Of a stretch of 22,617 nucleotides of DNA, positions 7,651 to 15,789 are shown piece after piece. Positions within the stretch are counted from its first letter, which is position 1; every line of letters starts with the position of its first letter. Source of the DNA: Natrialbaceae archaeon (GTDB lineage: Archaea; Halobacteriota; Halobacteria; Halobacteriales; Natrialbaceae). The DNA is taken from assembly GCA_003552325.1 (NCBI GenBank), contig PUKM01000268.1:1-22617 (forward strand), given 5' to 3'. Below the pieces are notes generated by a model that searched no databases, had not been told where the DNA came from, and saw only the letters and a list, made by a program, of their open reading frames with translations. The position numbers were made by a program, and so were the translations under genes.

Positions 7651-8505
7651 ATGATTCCACCGGTTGCGAACCGGTTCGTCGCTGGTGAGTCGGGCCAGGA
7701 TGCGCTCGAACACGTCGATGCACTCAACGACCGGTCGATCGCTGGCACGATCAATCGACTCGGGACGAACCACGACGGGATGGAAACGGTCGATACCGTG
7801 ACCGCAGCCTACCAGTCTATACTGGTCGCAACCGACGATCGAGACCTCGAGGCTAGCGTTTCGGTCAAACCGTCACAACTCGGGCTCGCGATCGACCGAC
7901 GAACGTTCGAAACGAGGCTCGAGGCAATCGTCGACACGGCGACGGATTGTGATGGGTTCGTCTGGCTCGACATGGAGGCACACGATTCGACGGATGTTAC
8001 GATCGAGGCGTTCGAAACGCTCGCCCCGGCCTATCCAGCGCGGATCGGCCTGTGTTTACAGGCAAACCTCAGACGAACGCGGGCAGATCTGGCGCGAGTC
8101 GCCGACCTCCCCGGCGCGATCCGCCTCGTTAAGGGTGGCGCCTACGCCGAACCCGAAGCCGTCGCCTACATGGATCGCTCGAAGATGGACGAGCGATACC
8201 GGTCGCTCATCGAACGGGCGTTCGACACCGTCTCAGGGGAAATCGCCATCGCAACTCACGACGAGACGATCATCGACCACGCTCGAGCGCTCGAGGACGA
8301 GCACGATCGATCCTTCGAGGTGCAAATGCTGATGGGTGTACGAACGAACTTCCTCTCGAGGCTCGCCGCAGAACGTTCGGTCGCCCAATACGTGCCCTAC
8401 GGGCAGACGTGGAAGAAGTGGGCACTCAACCGGGTACGAGAGAATCCACGGAGCCTCGAGGTCCTCCTCCCAAACAGTGTGCACGCTCTCCGTGCTCGCA
8501 GCTAA
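7651..8505 (+). CDS. Divergent proline dehydrogenase-family protein (PRODH paralog)
   Basis: A 284-residue FAD-dependent PRODH-type TIM barrel; canonical members oxidise L-proline to 1-pyrroline-5-carboxylate. The haloarchaeal framework is clear: MIPPVANRFVAGES, SVKPSQLGL (Lys73), FVWLDMEAHDSTD (104-115), CLQANLRRT, RLVKGGAYAEPE, SFEVQMLMGVRT and YVPYGQTW (247-254). The usual C-terminal YxxRR, whose arginine pair holds the proline carboxylate, reads WALNR here (Trp257, Asn260, Arg261). The RLVKGAY loop has an extra glycine (KGGAY). No P5C dehydrogenase is adjacent; instead it leads a series with methyltransferases and a flippase. It may therefore act on a proline-like group other than free proline, or have lost the usual reaction. 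The fold is confident; the activity is uncertain. Confidence 0.85.
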   Translation: MIPPVANRFVAGESGQDALEHVDALNDRSIAGTINRLGTNHDGMETVDTVTAAYQSILVATDDRDLEASVSVKPSQLGLAIDRRTFETRLEAIVDTATDCDGFVWLDMEAHDSTDVTIEAFETLAPAYPARIGLCLQANLRRTRADLARVADLPGAIRLVKGGAYAEPEAVAYMDRSKMDERYRSLIERAFDTVSGEIAIATHDETIIDHARALEDEHDRSFEVQMLMGVRTNFLSRLAAERSVAQYVPYGQTWKKWALNRVRENPRSLEVLLPNSVHALRARS

Positions 8506-8603
8506 CTGGTGATTACGGATGAAACAGTCACGACCCATCGTACCCCTGGGGGTGGCGTTCTGGCTGTGAAGGGGAAGCACCCACAACTTCGAGATGGGAT
8601 TCG

Positions 8604-9353
8604 ATGACACCACAGACGCCCGTGATTCAGACTGCCGACGGCGAACCGTTTCCGTACCACGAGCACAGCGTCGCGGAGAGATACGAGGACCTTGCAAAAC
8701 GACGGTATCTCTTCCCACGGGAACGGCGCATACTCGAGGAGTGGTTCGAACCAGGTGGGCGCGTGCTCGATCTCGGCTGTGGCTGTGGTCGGACCACGCG
8801 AGTGCTGGCCGATCGCGGCTTCGACGTGACGGGAGTCGACGTGAGCGAAGCGATGGTCGATCGCGGGGCCGACCTCTTTCCTGACCTCGACATCCGACAG
8901 GGTGATGCCACCGAGCTCGAGTTCGCAGAGGGGGAGTTCGACTACGTGTTGTTTTCCTACGTCGGTCTCGATTCGATCCGTCCCGAACGCGCGCGCCAGG
9001 AAGCACTCACCGAGATCCACCGTGTCCTCGCCTACGGTGGCCTCTTTGCCTTCAGCAGTCACAATCGCTGGTACACACTGCCCGCGTGTGTGTTCGATCG
9101 GGGCTATCTCCGGAATTTCTTCCTCGAGAACGGAAACTGGGACAGAATCGGAGCGCGATACAAAGCTGACGGCGACGAATTCGGCGTCCACTGGTACGTT
9201 GGCGATCCACTCCAGCAACGACGACAACTCAGACGGCATGGCTTTTCAGCGGTCGAACTGGTCGGGAAACGACGCTCACCTGCACGATATTTTGAGCGCC
9301 AGCCGTACTACGTCGCGCGAAAATCCCATCGCCCTAACCCGGAATTACTCTGA
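8604..9353 (+). CDS. Class I SAM-dependent methyltransferase (copy 1)
   Basis: A 249-residue Rossmann-fold methyltransferase. Motif I VLDLGCGCGRTTRVL is at residues 54-68, the acidic ribose-binding residue is Asp79 in VTGVDVSEAMVDRG, motif II-like IRQGDATELEF is at 97-107, and FDYVLFSYVGLDSI is at 112-125. The post-core region (YGGLFAFSSHNRW) matches Methyltransf_11/25-type enzymes, so O- or N-methylation of a small molecule or sugar is likely. It lies 98 bp after the PRODH-like gene on the same strand, in the surface-polymer island. The substrate cannot be read from the sequence. Confidence 0.88.
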   Translation: MTPQTPVIQTADGEPFPYHEHSVAERYEDLAKRRYLFPRERRILEEWFEPGGRVLDLGCGCGRTTRVLADRGFDVTGVDVSEAMVDRGADLFPDLDIRQGDATELEFAEGEFDYVLFSYVGLDSIRPERARQEALTEIHRVLAYGGLFAFSSHNRWYTLPACVFDRGYLRNFFLENGNWDRIGARYKADGDEFGVHWYVGDPLQQRRQLRRHGFSAVELVGKRRSPARYFERQPYYVARKSHRPNPELL

Positions 9354-9364
9354 TGGAGGGACAC

Positions 9365-9388
9365 ACAGCCGGCCATTGCCCTGGCTGT
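9365..9388 (+). terminator. Weak stem-loop between the two methyltransferase genes
   Basis: ACAGCC (9365-9370) pairs with GGCTGT (9383-9388) across a 12-nt loop, starting 11 nt after the stop at 9353. It could attenuate read-through, but there is no T-tract and the stem is short. Confidence 0.25.
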
Positions 9389-9518
9389 AACTGGTGTTCG
9401 GGCAGATTTACAAAGCCACGTCCACGGGTAGTGCAATCGAATCCACCCGACACGAGCGCTGCGGTCTCGAGTCGACGAGGAGCGATCTTACCCATTGAGT
9501 TCACGTCACTGATCACGC

Positions 9519-10397
9519 ATGGAATCCGTTACCACCCGACTCTTCCGACGAATGCCAGAGGGAACGAAGCCGTTGCTGAGCCAGGGCTATCATATCTTGC
9601 ACCCAACGGCCTCCTGGCGAAAGTATCGACGGCGCGAACACACTCGAGAACACGTCGCAGAGACGTTCTTTGAGGACTGGGAGACGTTCAAAGGCTACGA
9701 ACGAGAGTTCTTCGAGGAGTCGGGAATCGTCGAGATCGTCATGGACGCACTCGAGGAGGTGCCTGACAACAAGGTCGTCTTCGACACCCATCGCGGTGTC
9801 TGTGCGCGTGTTTATTCGTTGATCAGAACACAGCAACCCGATACCGTCCTCGCGACGGGTGTCTATAGTGGCGTCGCTACTGCCTCGATGTTGCTTGCGC
9901 TGGCCGCCAACGACCATGGCCGACTGTACTCCGTCGACAACGCTATCGAGCTGCCTCAGGAGGACACGGCCGATCACGAATCGCTCGCGTACCTCGAGCG
10001 AGGGCGGCCATCGTGTTCTGAGGGGCGCAGTCACGCCCTCCCCGCCGACAAGGACGCCGGTTGGATCGTCCCCGACGAACTACGGGACCGCTGGTCCGTC
10101 CACCGTGGCCATTGCCACGAGGTGCTTCCTGACCTGTGTCAGACTCTCGAGGACGTCGGCCTCTTCTATCAGGACGGCGGCCACTCGGCCTCCCGGATGC
10201 TCTTCGAGTTCGAACTCGCCTGGGACACACTCGCACCCGGTGGCCTCCTGATCTCACCACATATCGATCGCAACGACGCGTTCGATCTTTTTATCGACGA
10301 ACGGGCCTGCCAACACGGCTTACTCGAGTACGATTACCTGGCCTACAGCGAGTACGACCGGCCCTGTAGCTGTGGCTACGTGGTCAAGCCCCACTGA
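9519..10397 (+). CDS. Class I SAM-dependent methyltransferase-like protein (copy 2)
   Basis: A 292-residue protein resembling glycan-cluster methyltransferases of the Methyltransf_24 type. A basic N-terminal part precedes the SAM core, VLATGVYSGVATASMLLALAAN (about residues 109-130), RLYSVDNAIELP (135-146), the family-typical DAGWIVPDELRDRWSVHRG (178-196) and FYQDGGHSASRMLFEFELAW (212-231). The C-terminal half has several Cys residues (RACQHG, RPCSCGYV). A TCTTACCC element about 30 nt before ATG 9519 may be a TATA box, so it may have its own promoter in addition to read-through. Its stop overlaps the next start by 1 nt (TGATG), which implies translational coupling to the beta-helix lipoprotein. 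Confidence 0.8.
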   Translation: MESVTTRLFRRMPEGTKPLLSQGYHILHPTASWRKYRRREHTREHVAETFFEDWETFKGYEREFFEESGIVEIVMDALEEVPDNKVVFDTHRGVCARVYSLIRTQQPDTVLATGVYSGVATASMLLALAANDHGRLYSVDNAIELPQEDTADHESLAYLERGRPSCSEGRSHALPADKDAGWIVPDELRDRWSVHRGHCHEVLPDLCQTLEDVGLFYQDGGHSASRMLFEFELAWDTLAPGGLLISPHIDRNDAFDLFIDERACQHGLLEYDYLAYSEYDRPCSCGYVVKPH

Positions 10398-12013
10398 TGG
10401 CGGGCTCGAGTCGGCGTCGAACGCTCAGCCGTCGGTCAGTGTTGGCCGTCCCACTCGTCGTCGGTCTCGGGAGCTGTATTGGTCGCGAAGACGATCATCC
10501 GGATCCCGATCCACCGGCAGGCCCGGAAACGCCGGATCCGGCGCCCGAGACGGAAACCGACCAGCCCGAGCCACCGGTGGTCGACCGTCTCGACCTCAAT
10601 CGGTGGGAAACGGTTGACCTCGTGGAAGCTGGCGCTGACCCGACCGGAGAAACGGCGATCAGCGAGGTCGTCGAATCCGCGGCTGACGATGATCGATTGT
10701 TGCTCCTTCCGGAAGGCACCTACACGATGGATCGCGGTGTCGTCCTCAATTCGCTCCGCAATGTGGGCCTCTCAGGAAACGGGGCTCGAATAGTTCCCAC
10801 AGCCGAGTATGCCGACGACGTCCTGTTCACCCTGGGGGCGAGTGGGAGCGTCGCGTGTGAAAACGTCTTCGTTGGCGGCCTCGAGTTCGATTTCACCGAA
10901 GATGGTGTCGGCTCTGCCCCCCTTCACTCCTACTGTGACGGGTTCGCAGTCATCGAAGACGTCAGCGTCACTGGACACGTCGACGGGACGACTGCCGGGC
11001 GAAACCTCGAACTTCGCCTCAGTGAAAACAGCGACGGTGTCGGACGGGCGCGAATCGACTGGGTTCGGTTCCCTGACGGCGGCCCGAGTGCCGGGATGTG
11101 GCTCCACGGCGACACTGATCGGTGTCTTATCCACGCGACGGATTCAGTCGTCTCCAATTTCGAGGATAACGGCTTCTATGCGAATACCGGCGACGGGACA
11201 CAGATCATCGAGCGCTGTTATGCCCAGAACAACAGCATTTCCAACTTCAGGCTCGGCGGCGTCATCCGGGATTCCCAGGTCGTGATCGACGACGACTTTA
11301 CCCACGAACCCTCCCGACCTCGAGGTATCTGGATTCGGTCCCCATCGACACGCGTGGAACACTGTACCGTCACGAACAGTGGCCCTCCTGAGGTCGCCGT
11401 CGAAGTGAGGGAAGGACCGTGTCTCATCGACGGCGTCACCATCACCTACCACGATGGCGACCAGAGCAGTGGCGTTCGCGTCCACGATCTCGGGGGTGAA
11501 GACGTCACCGTCAAACAGTCACTCATAGACGCAGGCACCATCGAAAGCAGCCCCCTGATCGACATCAGAAACGACGGGACCACCCTCGAGGATGTCACGC
11601 TCCGTGGTCGAGCGGTCGACGCTCGAGCCATCCGCGTCACCGATGCCAGCGAGACCCGCTTCGAGGGACTCGATATAGACCTCAGAGGGCCTGACAGCCG
11701 TGCACTCTGGTTCAGCGAGGAATCGGCTGCCGGGGCCCTGGTCCGGGACTCGAGGCTCCAGATAGAAGGGGAAGACCACGACCTTCGAAGTGATATGCCG
11801 GACGTCGCCGTCGAAAGCACCGACGGCGAAATGTGGTTCGACACCTCGAGAAACGGGATTCGGGGAACCATCAACGACATCGGTACGAACGATGGTGACC
11901 CGGCCGAAACGGGTGAGTGGCACGAAAACGGACGAATCGGCGTCGTCGTTGAAGACGAAACGAACGGCGAAACACACCTCTACACTGCCAATGGCTGGAC
12001 TGCACTCGAGTGA
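10397..12013 (+). CDS. Tat-exported lipoprotein with right-handed parallel beta-helix
   Basis: A 538-residue secreted protein. The N-terminus carries a twin-arginine signal (LSRRSVLAVPLVVGLGSC) with a lipobox ending at Cys27, so it is probably a membrane-anchored Tat lipoprotein. A Pro/Asp/Glu-rich spacer covers about residues 30-62. From about 70 there are pectate-lyase-like features (DLVEAGADPTGETAISEVVESAADDDRL with LPEGTYTM), then repeating short beta rungs with N/D/G turns to about residue 480. This is the Pectate_lyase_3/Beta_helix architecture found in polysaccharide lyases, epimerases and phage-like depolymerases. I see no diagnostic catalytic set, so enzyme versus structural glycan binder is open. 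ATG 10397 overlaps the upstream TGA. A flippase follows. Confidence 0.85.
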   Translation: MAGSSRRRTLSRRSVLAVPLVVGLGSCIGREDDHPDPDPPAGPETPDPAPETETDQPEPPVVDRLDLNRWETVDLVEAGADPTGETAISEVVESAADDDRLLLLPEGTYTMDRGVVLNSLRNVGLSGNGARIVPTAEYADDVLFTLGASGSVACENVFVGGLEFDFTEDGVGSAPLHSYCDGFAVIEDVSVTGHVDGTTAGRNLELRLSENSDGVGRARIDWVRFPDGGPSAGMWLHGDTDRCLIHATDSVVSNFEDNGFYANTGDGTQIIERCYAQNNSISNFRLGGVIRDSQVVIDDDFTHEPSRPRGIWIRSPSTRVEHCTVTNSGPPEVAVEVREGPCLIDGVTITYHDGDQSSGVRVHDLGGEDVTVKQSLIDAGTIESSPLIDIRNDGTTLEDVTLRGRAVDARAIRVTDASETRFEGLDIDLRGPDSRALWFSEESAAGALVRDSRLQIEGEDHDLRSDMPDVAVESTDGEMWFDTSRNGIRGTINDIGTNDGDPAETGEWHENGRIGVVVEDETNGETHLYTANGWTALE

Positions 12014-12058
12014 GTTGCTGGCGGTGACCGGTTTCTCGCTGACTGGTCTGTCAGCGGG

Positions 12059-13699
12059 GTGGCCCTCGCAGACAGTGAGAGCAGAGTCTGGCTGGTCTCG
12101 AGCGTCCGGCCTGCGGTATCATCCAACGATGGCGTTCGCACATCCCAGTCGTGGTGGTCAGTTGTGAGTGGTGACGGGCCAGGAGAGCGGAAAAGACAGA
12201 CTGGGACGTCAGGGGAAGGTTCCAGCGGGACAGACCTCTTTACCGGCGAGTTTTCCTCACGAATCTCCTCGGAGTTCGGGGCTCGGCTGATCCACATCGT
12301 CACTTCCGGGGTCCTCCTGTTAGTCTTGACTCGCGTCCTTGGCCCGAATCTGTACGGCCTGCTCGCACTGTCGATCGCCGTGTTCACCTTTTCTCGGTTT
12401 CTGAGTGAGTCCGGCCTCCACTGGTCTGCAGCGAGATACATCGCGGAGTACAAAGACGACGATCCAGCGAGGGCCGCCACGGTCGTCGTCGTCACCAGAC
12501 GGATCGTTTTCCTCACCAGTGGCCTCGTCGCAATTGGACTCGTTGTCGCTGCCGGTCCACTCTCTCGAGTGCTCGAACAGCCCGGTATCTACCCGCTGCT
12601 CATCGCCGGCTCCGGCGTCGTCTTTTTCTACTCGATTCACCGATTCAATCGCCACATTATCCAGGGGTACGAAGCGATCGAGACGAGTGCGACCTTACAC
12701 ATGCTCGAGGGGGTCATTACCGTCGGTATCGTCGCCGGTGCCGTGTTGTACCGGCCGACGGCGCTGGTCGCCGTCCTCGGGTACGTCGCCGCCTACGGTA
12801 TCGTTGCGGTGATCGGGACGGTTTCGGTCAATCGAGTCGGTGCCATCCGGGAGCACGACCTGATCGACCGACGGGCGATCCGGTGGCGGGTGCTCCGGTA
12901 CAACGTCCCGCTCAGTGCAACCCGGCTCTCGAACGTCACCGATAAACAGGTCGACATCATCCTGGTCGGTTACTTTCTCGCCCCTGCAGCGGTCGCATAC
13001 TACGCCCTCAGCAAACAGATCGCAGATTTCGTCAGAGTGCCGGCGGCATCGCTTGGATTTGCCCTCTCTCCGACGTATGGTTCGCAAAAATCACAGGGGA
13101 ACGTCGAAAGCGCGACCACGGTCTTCGAAGAGAGCCTCAGACAAACGCTGATACTGTATATCCCCGCGTGTGCCGGGATCGTACTCGTTGCCGAAACCGC
13201 GATCCCCGCCGTGTTCGGGGACACGTACGCCGGTGCAATCGTCCTCGTACAGATTTTCGCCGCGTTCATCTTCTTCGATGCACTCGTCAAAATCACCGTC
13301 CCAGGGCTCGATTATCTCGGCCGGGCTCGAGCACGGGCAATCGCCAATGCTGGCACGGCGTCGGCCAACGTGGTGTTGAACATCATCCTCATTCCAACGG
13401 TCGGTGTCGTCGGTGCTGCCGTTGCGACCGTCCTGACGACCGGAATCTACGCTGCGGTAGCGGTTTATATCATGTACACGGAACTGGCGTTCAGCATCCG
13501 TCGCGTCACCGAATGCATGGTCAAAGTGTCCGCAATAACTGTCGTGATGGGACTCGCTGTCTTCGTTTCACTTGGCCCGCTCAGTGGGTTGCTCGCGTTG
13601 CTCGTGTCTATCACAATCGGCGTGGCCGTCTGGATTGGCGCGTGCCAGTTATTCGACCTGATCGACTTCCGGTCGCTGTACGGTCACTTCCTGGGCTAA
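12059..13699 (+). CDS. Wzx-like polysaccharide flippase (MOP superfamily)
   Basis: A multi-pass protein of up to 546 residues from the polysaccharide transporter (Polysacc_synt) family, which flips lipid-linked oligosaccharides across the membrane. The first helix starts at RLIHIVTSGVLLLVLTRVLGP, followed by the typical YGLLALSIAVFTF segment, a run of about 12-14 hydrophobic helices, and VPLSATRLSNVTDKQVDIILVGYFL opening the second half. The start is uncertain: GTG 12059 gives a Trp/Ser-rich leader unlike haloarchaeal protein, while in-frame GTG 12164 leaves a more ordinary acidic/basic leader, and I consider it at least as likely. The stop is 1 bp from the convergent FemAB-like gene. It lies 45 bp after the beta-helix gene, in the same transcription unit. 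Confidence 0.9.
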   Translation: MALADSESRVWLVSSVRPAVSSNDGVRTSQSWWSVVSGDGPGERKRQTGTSGEGSSGTDLFTGEFSSRISSEFGARLIHIVTSGVLLLVLTRVLGPNLYGLLALSIAVFTFSRFLSESGLHWSAARYIAEYKDDDPARAATVVVVTRRIVFLTSGLVAIGLVVAAGPLSRVLEQPGIYPLLIAGSGVVFFYSIHRFNRHIIQGYEAIETSATLHMLEGVITVGIVAGAVLYRPTALVAVLGYVAAYGIVAVIGTVSVNRVGAIREHDLIDRRAIRWRVLRYNVPLSATRLSNVTDKQVDIILVGYFLAPAAVAYYALSKQIADFVRVPAASLGFALSPTYGSQKSQGNVESATTVFEESLRQTLILYIPACAGIVLVAETAIPAVFGDTYAGAIVLVQIFAAFIFFDALVKITVPGLDYLGRARARAIANAGTASANVVLNIILIPTVGVVGAAVATVLTTGIYAAVAVYIMYTELAFSIRRVTECMVKVSAITVVMGLAVFVSLGPLSGLLALLVSITIGVAVWIGACQLFDLIDFRSLYGHFLG

Positions 13700-13700
13700 C

Positions 13701-14702
13701 TCACCCGAAGAGTCGTTGGTACCCAGAAACGGCTGTGCGAATCAACGGTGACCCGGTAGAGAAGGCGTAGTACGTCTCGAGGGTCGGGTTGAACTTCGAT
13801 TTGTACCGACAGAGCCGCTGTTGATTGGCGCCGGAGAGATCGTAGCCCGAAAGTCCTCGTTCGTGGGCATCCTGGATGAGCCGCCAGTGAAGCACGTCAT
13901 TGACGGGATAATCGATTGCTGGGGTCCCCCCGCCTTCCTGGAAATAGACCGTTTCGTCGTCACTGAGGGCGAAAATCCCGCCGACGAAATCCCCATCCTG
14001 CACGCAGACGTACGGCTTGACCCACTCGTCGGGGAGTTCAAGTGCAAACTCGAGCAACATATCCAGTGGGACGACGTACGATTTACCCTGCTCGTCGTAC
14101 CGTTCGACCATCTGGTCGTGGATGTATCGGATGCCATCTTCGCCGGCGATTTGAATCTCGAACGACTGATCAGTCGGCTCGAGGTAGCGCCGAAGCGATT
14201 TCGAAAACGACGATTTGATCGTCTCGAGATCACGCTCGAGGTCCAATACGTACGTGTATCGAGGGGTGGAATCGAACCCCTCCCAGAGAAACGGACGGGA
14301 GTCCCTCGAACCCGGTGTCGTTCTGATGTGGACGTATGCCGGGTCGAGTGTGTGCTCGATCCAGGCCAGACACCCCGTGATGAACCGCCGTCGACGACGT
14401 TCGACTTTTCGCTGTTTGAGCTGTCCTTGCTCGAGGAGGACGGGTCCCTGATAGGCGATCCCGAGTCTAGGCGGCGGTGAGAACGCCATCGGAACCCCGT
14501 AGGTGTGGTGTTCGAACACTGGAAAGAGGCCGATTACCTGCTCACCTTTGTACCCAACGAGGCGGTGCAGCGTCGCGTCAGTGTGTCCCTCGAATATCCT
14601 GAGAACGGCGTCCCGATGAAAGATGGAACTCTGTGGCGCACGGTCGACATATCGATCCCACGTTTCCGACGTGCCGTCGAATGAAGTGACCTCTATCCCC
14701 AT
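13701..14702 (-). CDS. FemAB-like GNAT-fold aminoacyl/acyltransferase (copy 2)
   Basis: A 333-residue second FemAB/Acetyltransf_6 homologue, clearly diverged from the one at 5111-6127. Features are SSIFHRDAVLRIFEGH, VIGLFPVFEHH, a very basic QLKQRKVERRRRRF (95-108), the C-terminal GNAT half from about 150 (YVLDLERDLETIKSSFSKSLRRYLEP), and the family block GYDLSGAN...RYKSKFNPTLETYYAF (286-314). I used ATG 14702 (MGIEVTSFDG) because the upstream in-frame ATG at 14765 adds Cys-rich, non-family sequence. It lies 73 bp after the deacetylase gene on the same strand and converges on the flippase with a 1-bp gap. A role in adding an acyl or amino-acyl group to a surface glycan is inferred from context. 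Confidence 0.86.
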   Translation of the reverse strand: MGIEVTSFDGTSETWDRYVDRAPQSSIFHRDAVLRIFEGHTDATLHRLVGYKGEQVIGLFPVFEHHTYGVPMAFSPPPRLGIAYQGPVLLEQGQLKQRKVERRRRRFITGCLAWIEHTLDPAYVHIRTTPGSRDSRPFLWEGFDSTPRYTYVLDLERDLETIKSSFSKSLRRYLEPTDQSFEIQIAGEDGIRYIHDQMVERYDEQGKSYVVPLDMLLEFALELPDEWVKPYVCVQDGDFVGGIFALSDDETVYFQEGGGTPAIDYPVNDVLHWRLIQDAHERGLSGYDLSGANQQRLCRYKSKFNPTLETYYAFSTGSPLIRTAVSGYQRLFG

Positions 14703-14775
14703 TGGCGTAGCCCACACGAACCCGCGGCAGGGTAACAGTATGTCCCCGCTACAGCCACGAAACACAACACGTCGC

Positions 14776-15648
14776 TTACGTCGTCACGGGCGGTGCGAGA
14801 ACCCGCTCGTAGTATTCTCGACAGGGACCAACCCACGCCCCCATGGACTGAGCGCGTTCGATGAGCCGTTTATAAATAGTTCGATACCCTGGAAACTCAC
14901 TTTCGTTGATATAGCGAGGATGCCAGCAAACGGTCATCACGGCGTCGTTCGCAGCCGCCTCCTCGAGTACTGCTTCACAGCGTTCCCACGCCGCCTCCAC
15001 CGATGGCGATGAGTGCATCAACGCCGTCTCCATTTTCGTCAACGGAAAGACGACGAAGTCATCGCCGAACGGTCGAACCACATCGTACTGGCCACCAAAC
15101 CCGTAGTCGACGCTCGAGCCGAGACTGGCGTCGTATTGTAATCCAATGTCGCGGTGGTACTCCCAGGTCCGTGGCCGCTCGAGATTGAGGTAGTGTTGGC
15201 GGCCGCCAATAACGGGTTTACCGAGGATATCCTCGAGAACCTGCTTTTCGTATCGTAGCCGCTCGAGATCAGTGGGGGAATCGTACGATCCGTGAAGGCC
15301 GACTTCCCACCCCCCATCGTCGAGCGCCTGAATAACGTCAACGATGGCCTCGTCGGTGATGTCGTACCGGCCGGCATAGAGCTTCCAGTTGTCCGGACGC
15401 ACCCATGCTCTGGGGGATTTGTCTCGAAAGAGTCGTTTCTCGTTCAAGAAGTACCACGAGGAGCGAACGCCAAGGCGGTCCTCGAGGGCCATGAGTTCCT
15501 CGAACTGCCAGTACGGTTCCTCGTCGTCGAAGAATCCGAGCAACTGACGAGGATCGCGGTCTGTCAGCGCATAATAGAGGTACTGGTAGGTCTTGTACGG
15601 TCGATCCACATCGTGGGTGAGACAGAGGGCGAATTCGTACTCGTCCAT
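14776..15648 (-). CDS. Polysaccharide deacetylase-like (NodB/CE4-type) protein
   Basis: A 290-residue deformed (beta/alpha) barrel of the polysaccharide deacetylase superfamily. The motif-1 equivalent is THDVD (11-15), which supplies the catalytic and metal aspartates. Motif 2 reads GLHGSYDS (117-124): the usual HxxxH has Asp where the second His sits. GGRQHYLNLERPRTW (148-162) may supply the replacement His152, and TVCWHPRY (239-246) supplies the C-terminal His243. This THDVD/HGSY/RQHY form recurs in haloarchaeal and bacterial surface-glycan clusters. It may N-deacetylate an amino sugar and so create the free amine that acyl or aminoacyl transferases could use. The start is ATG 15648, 141 bp after the upstream membrane protein gene. 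Confidence 0.87.
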   Translation of the reverse strand: MDEYEFALCLTHDVDRPYKTYQYLYYALTDRDPRQLLGFFDDEEPYWQFEELMALEDRLGVRSSWYFLNEKRLFRDKSPRAWVRPDNWKLYAGRYDITDEAIVDVIQALDDGGWEVGLHGSYDSPTDLERLRYEKQVLEDILGKPVIGGRQHYLNLERPRTWEYHRDIGLQYDASLGSSVDYGFGGQYDVVRPFGDDFVVFPLTKMETALMHSSPSVEAAWERCEAVLEEAAANDAVMTVCWHPRYINESEFPGYRTIYKRLIERAQSMGAWVGPCREYYERVLAPPVTT

Positions 15649-15774
15649 TCTCCGTCCTTACACTGCCTGGGGTCATAATGGTCACACGCCATTGCTCTCC
15701 ACGCTACTCGAAAGACAGGGACCAGCCACCGCGCTCGAATGGTGGTCTCAAATTGTTTCACGGGGACAGATCAT

Positions 15775-15788
15775 CACTGGACCCAGTG
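15775..15788 (-). terminator. Compact inverted repeat after the GT-C-like gene
   Basis: CACTGG (15775-15780) and CCAGTG (15783-15788) are separated by 2 nt and lie 1 nt beyond the stop of the large membrane protein gene at 15790 (minus strand). It could be a 3'-end hairpin or a protein-binding palindrome. The deacetylase gene that follows may have its own promoter, as a CATTATGA stretch lies about 30 nt before its ATG. Confidence 0.3.
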
Positions 15789-15789
15789 T

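Noticed and set aside
7416..7754. Minus-strand frame across the ATP-grasp/PRODH intergenic region
   Set aside because: It is mostly antisense to the PRODH-like start, with no recognisable domain and poor haloarchaeal composition.
9353..9673. Plus-strand frame whose ATG overlaps the first methyltransferase stop (TGATG) and contains HCPGCNWC, like a small zinc-finger protein
   Set aside because: Only one CPxC-type motif is present, it runs about 155 nt into the next gene in another frame, and the rest is not protein-like. A hairpin (9365-9388) covers its start.
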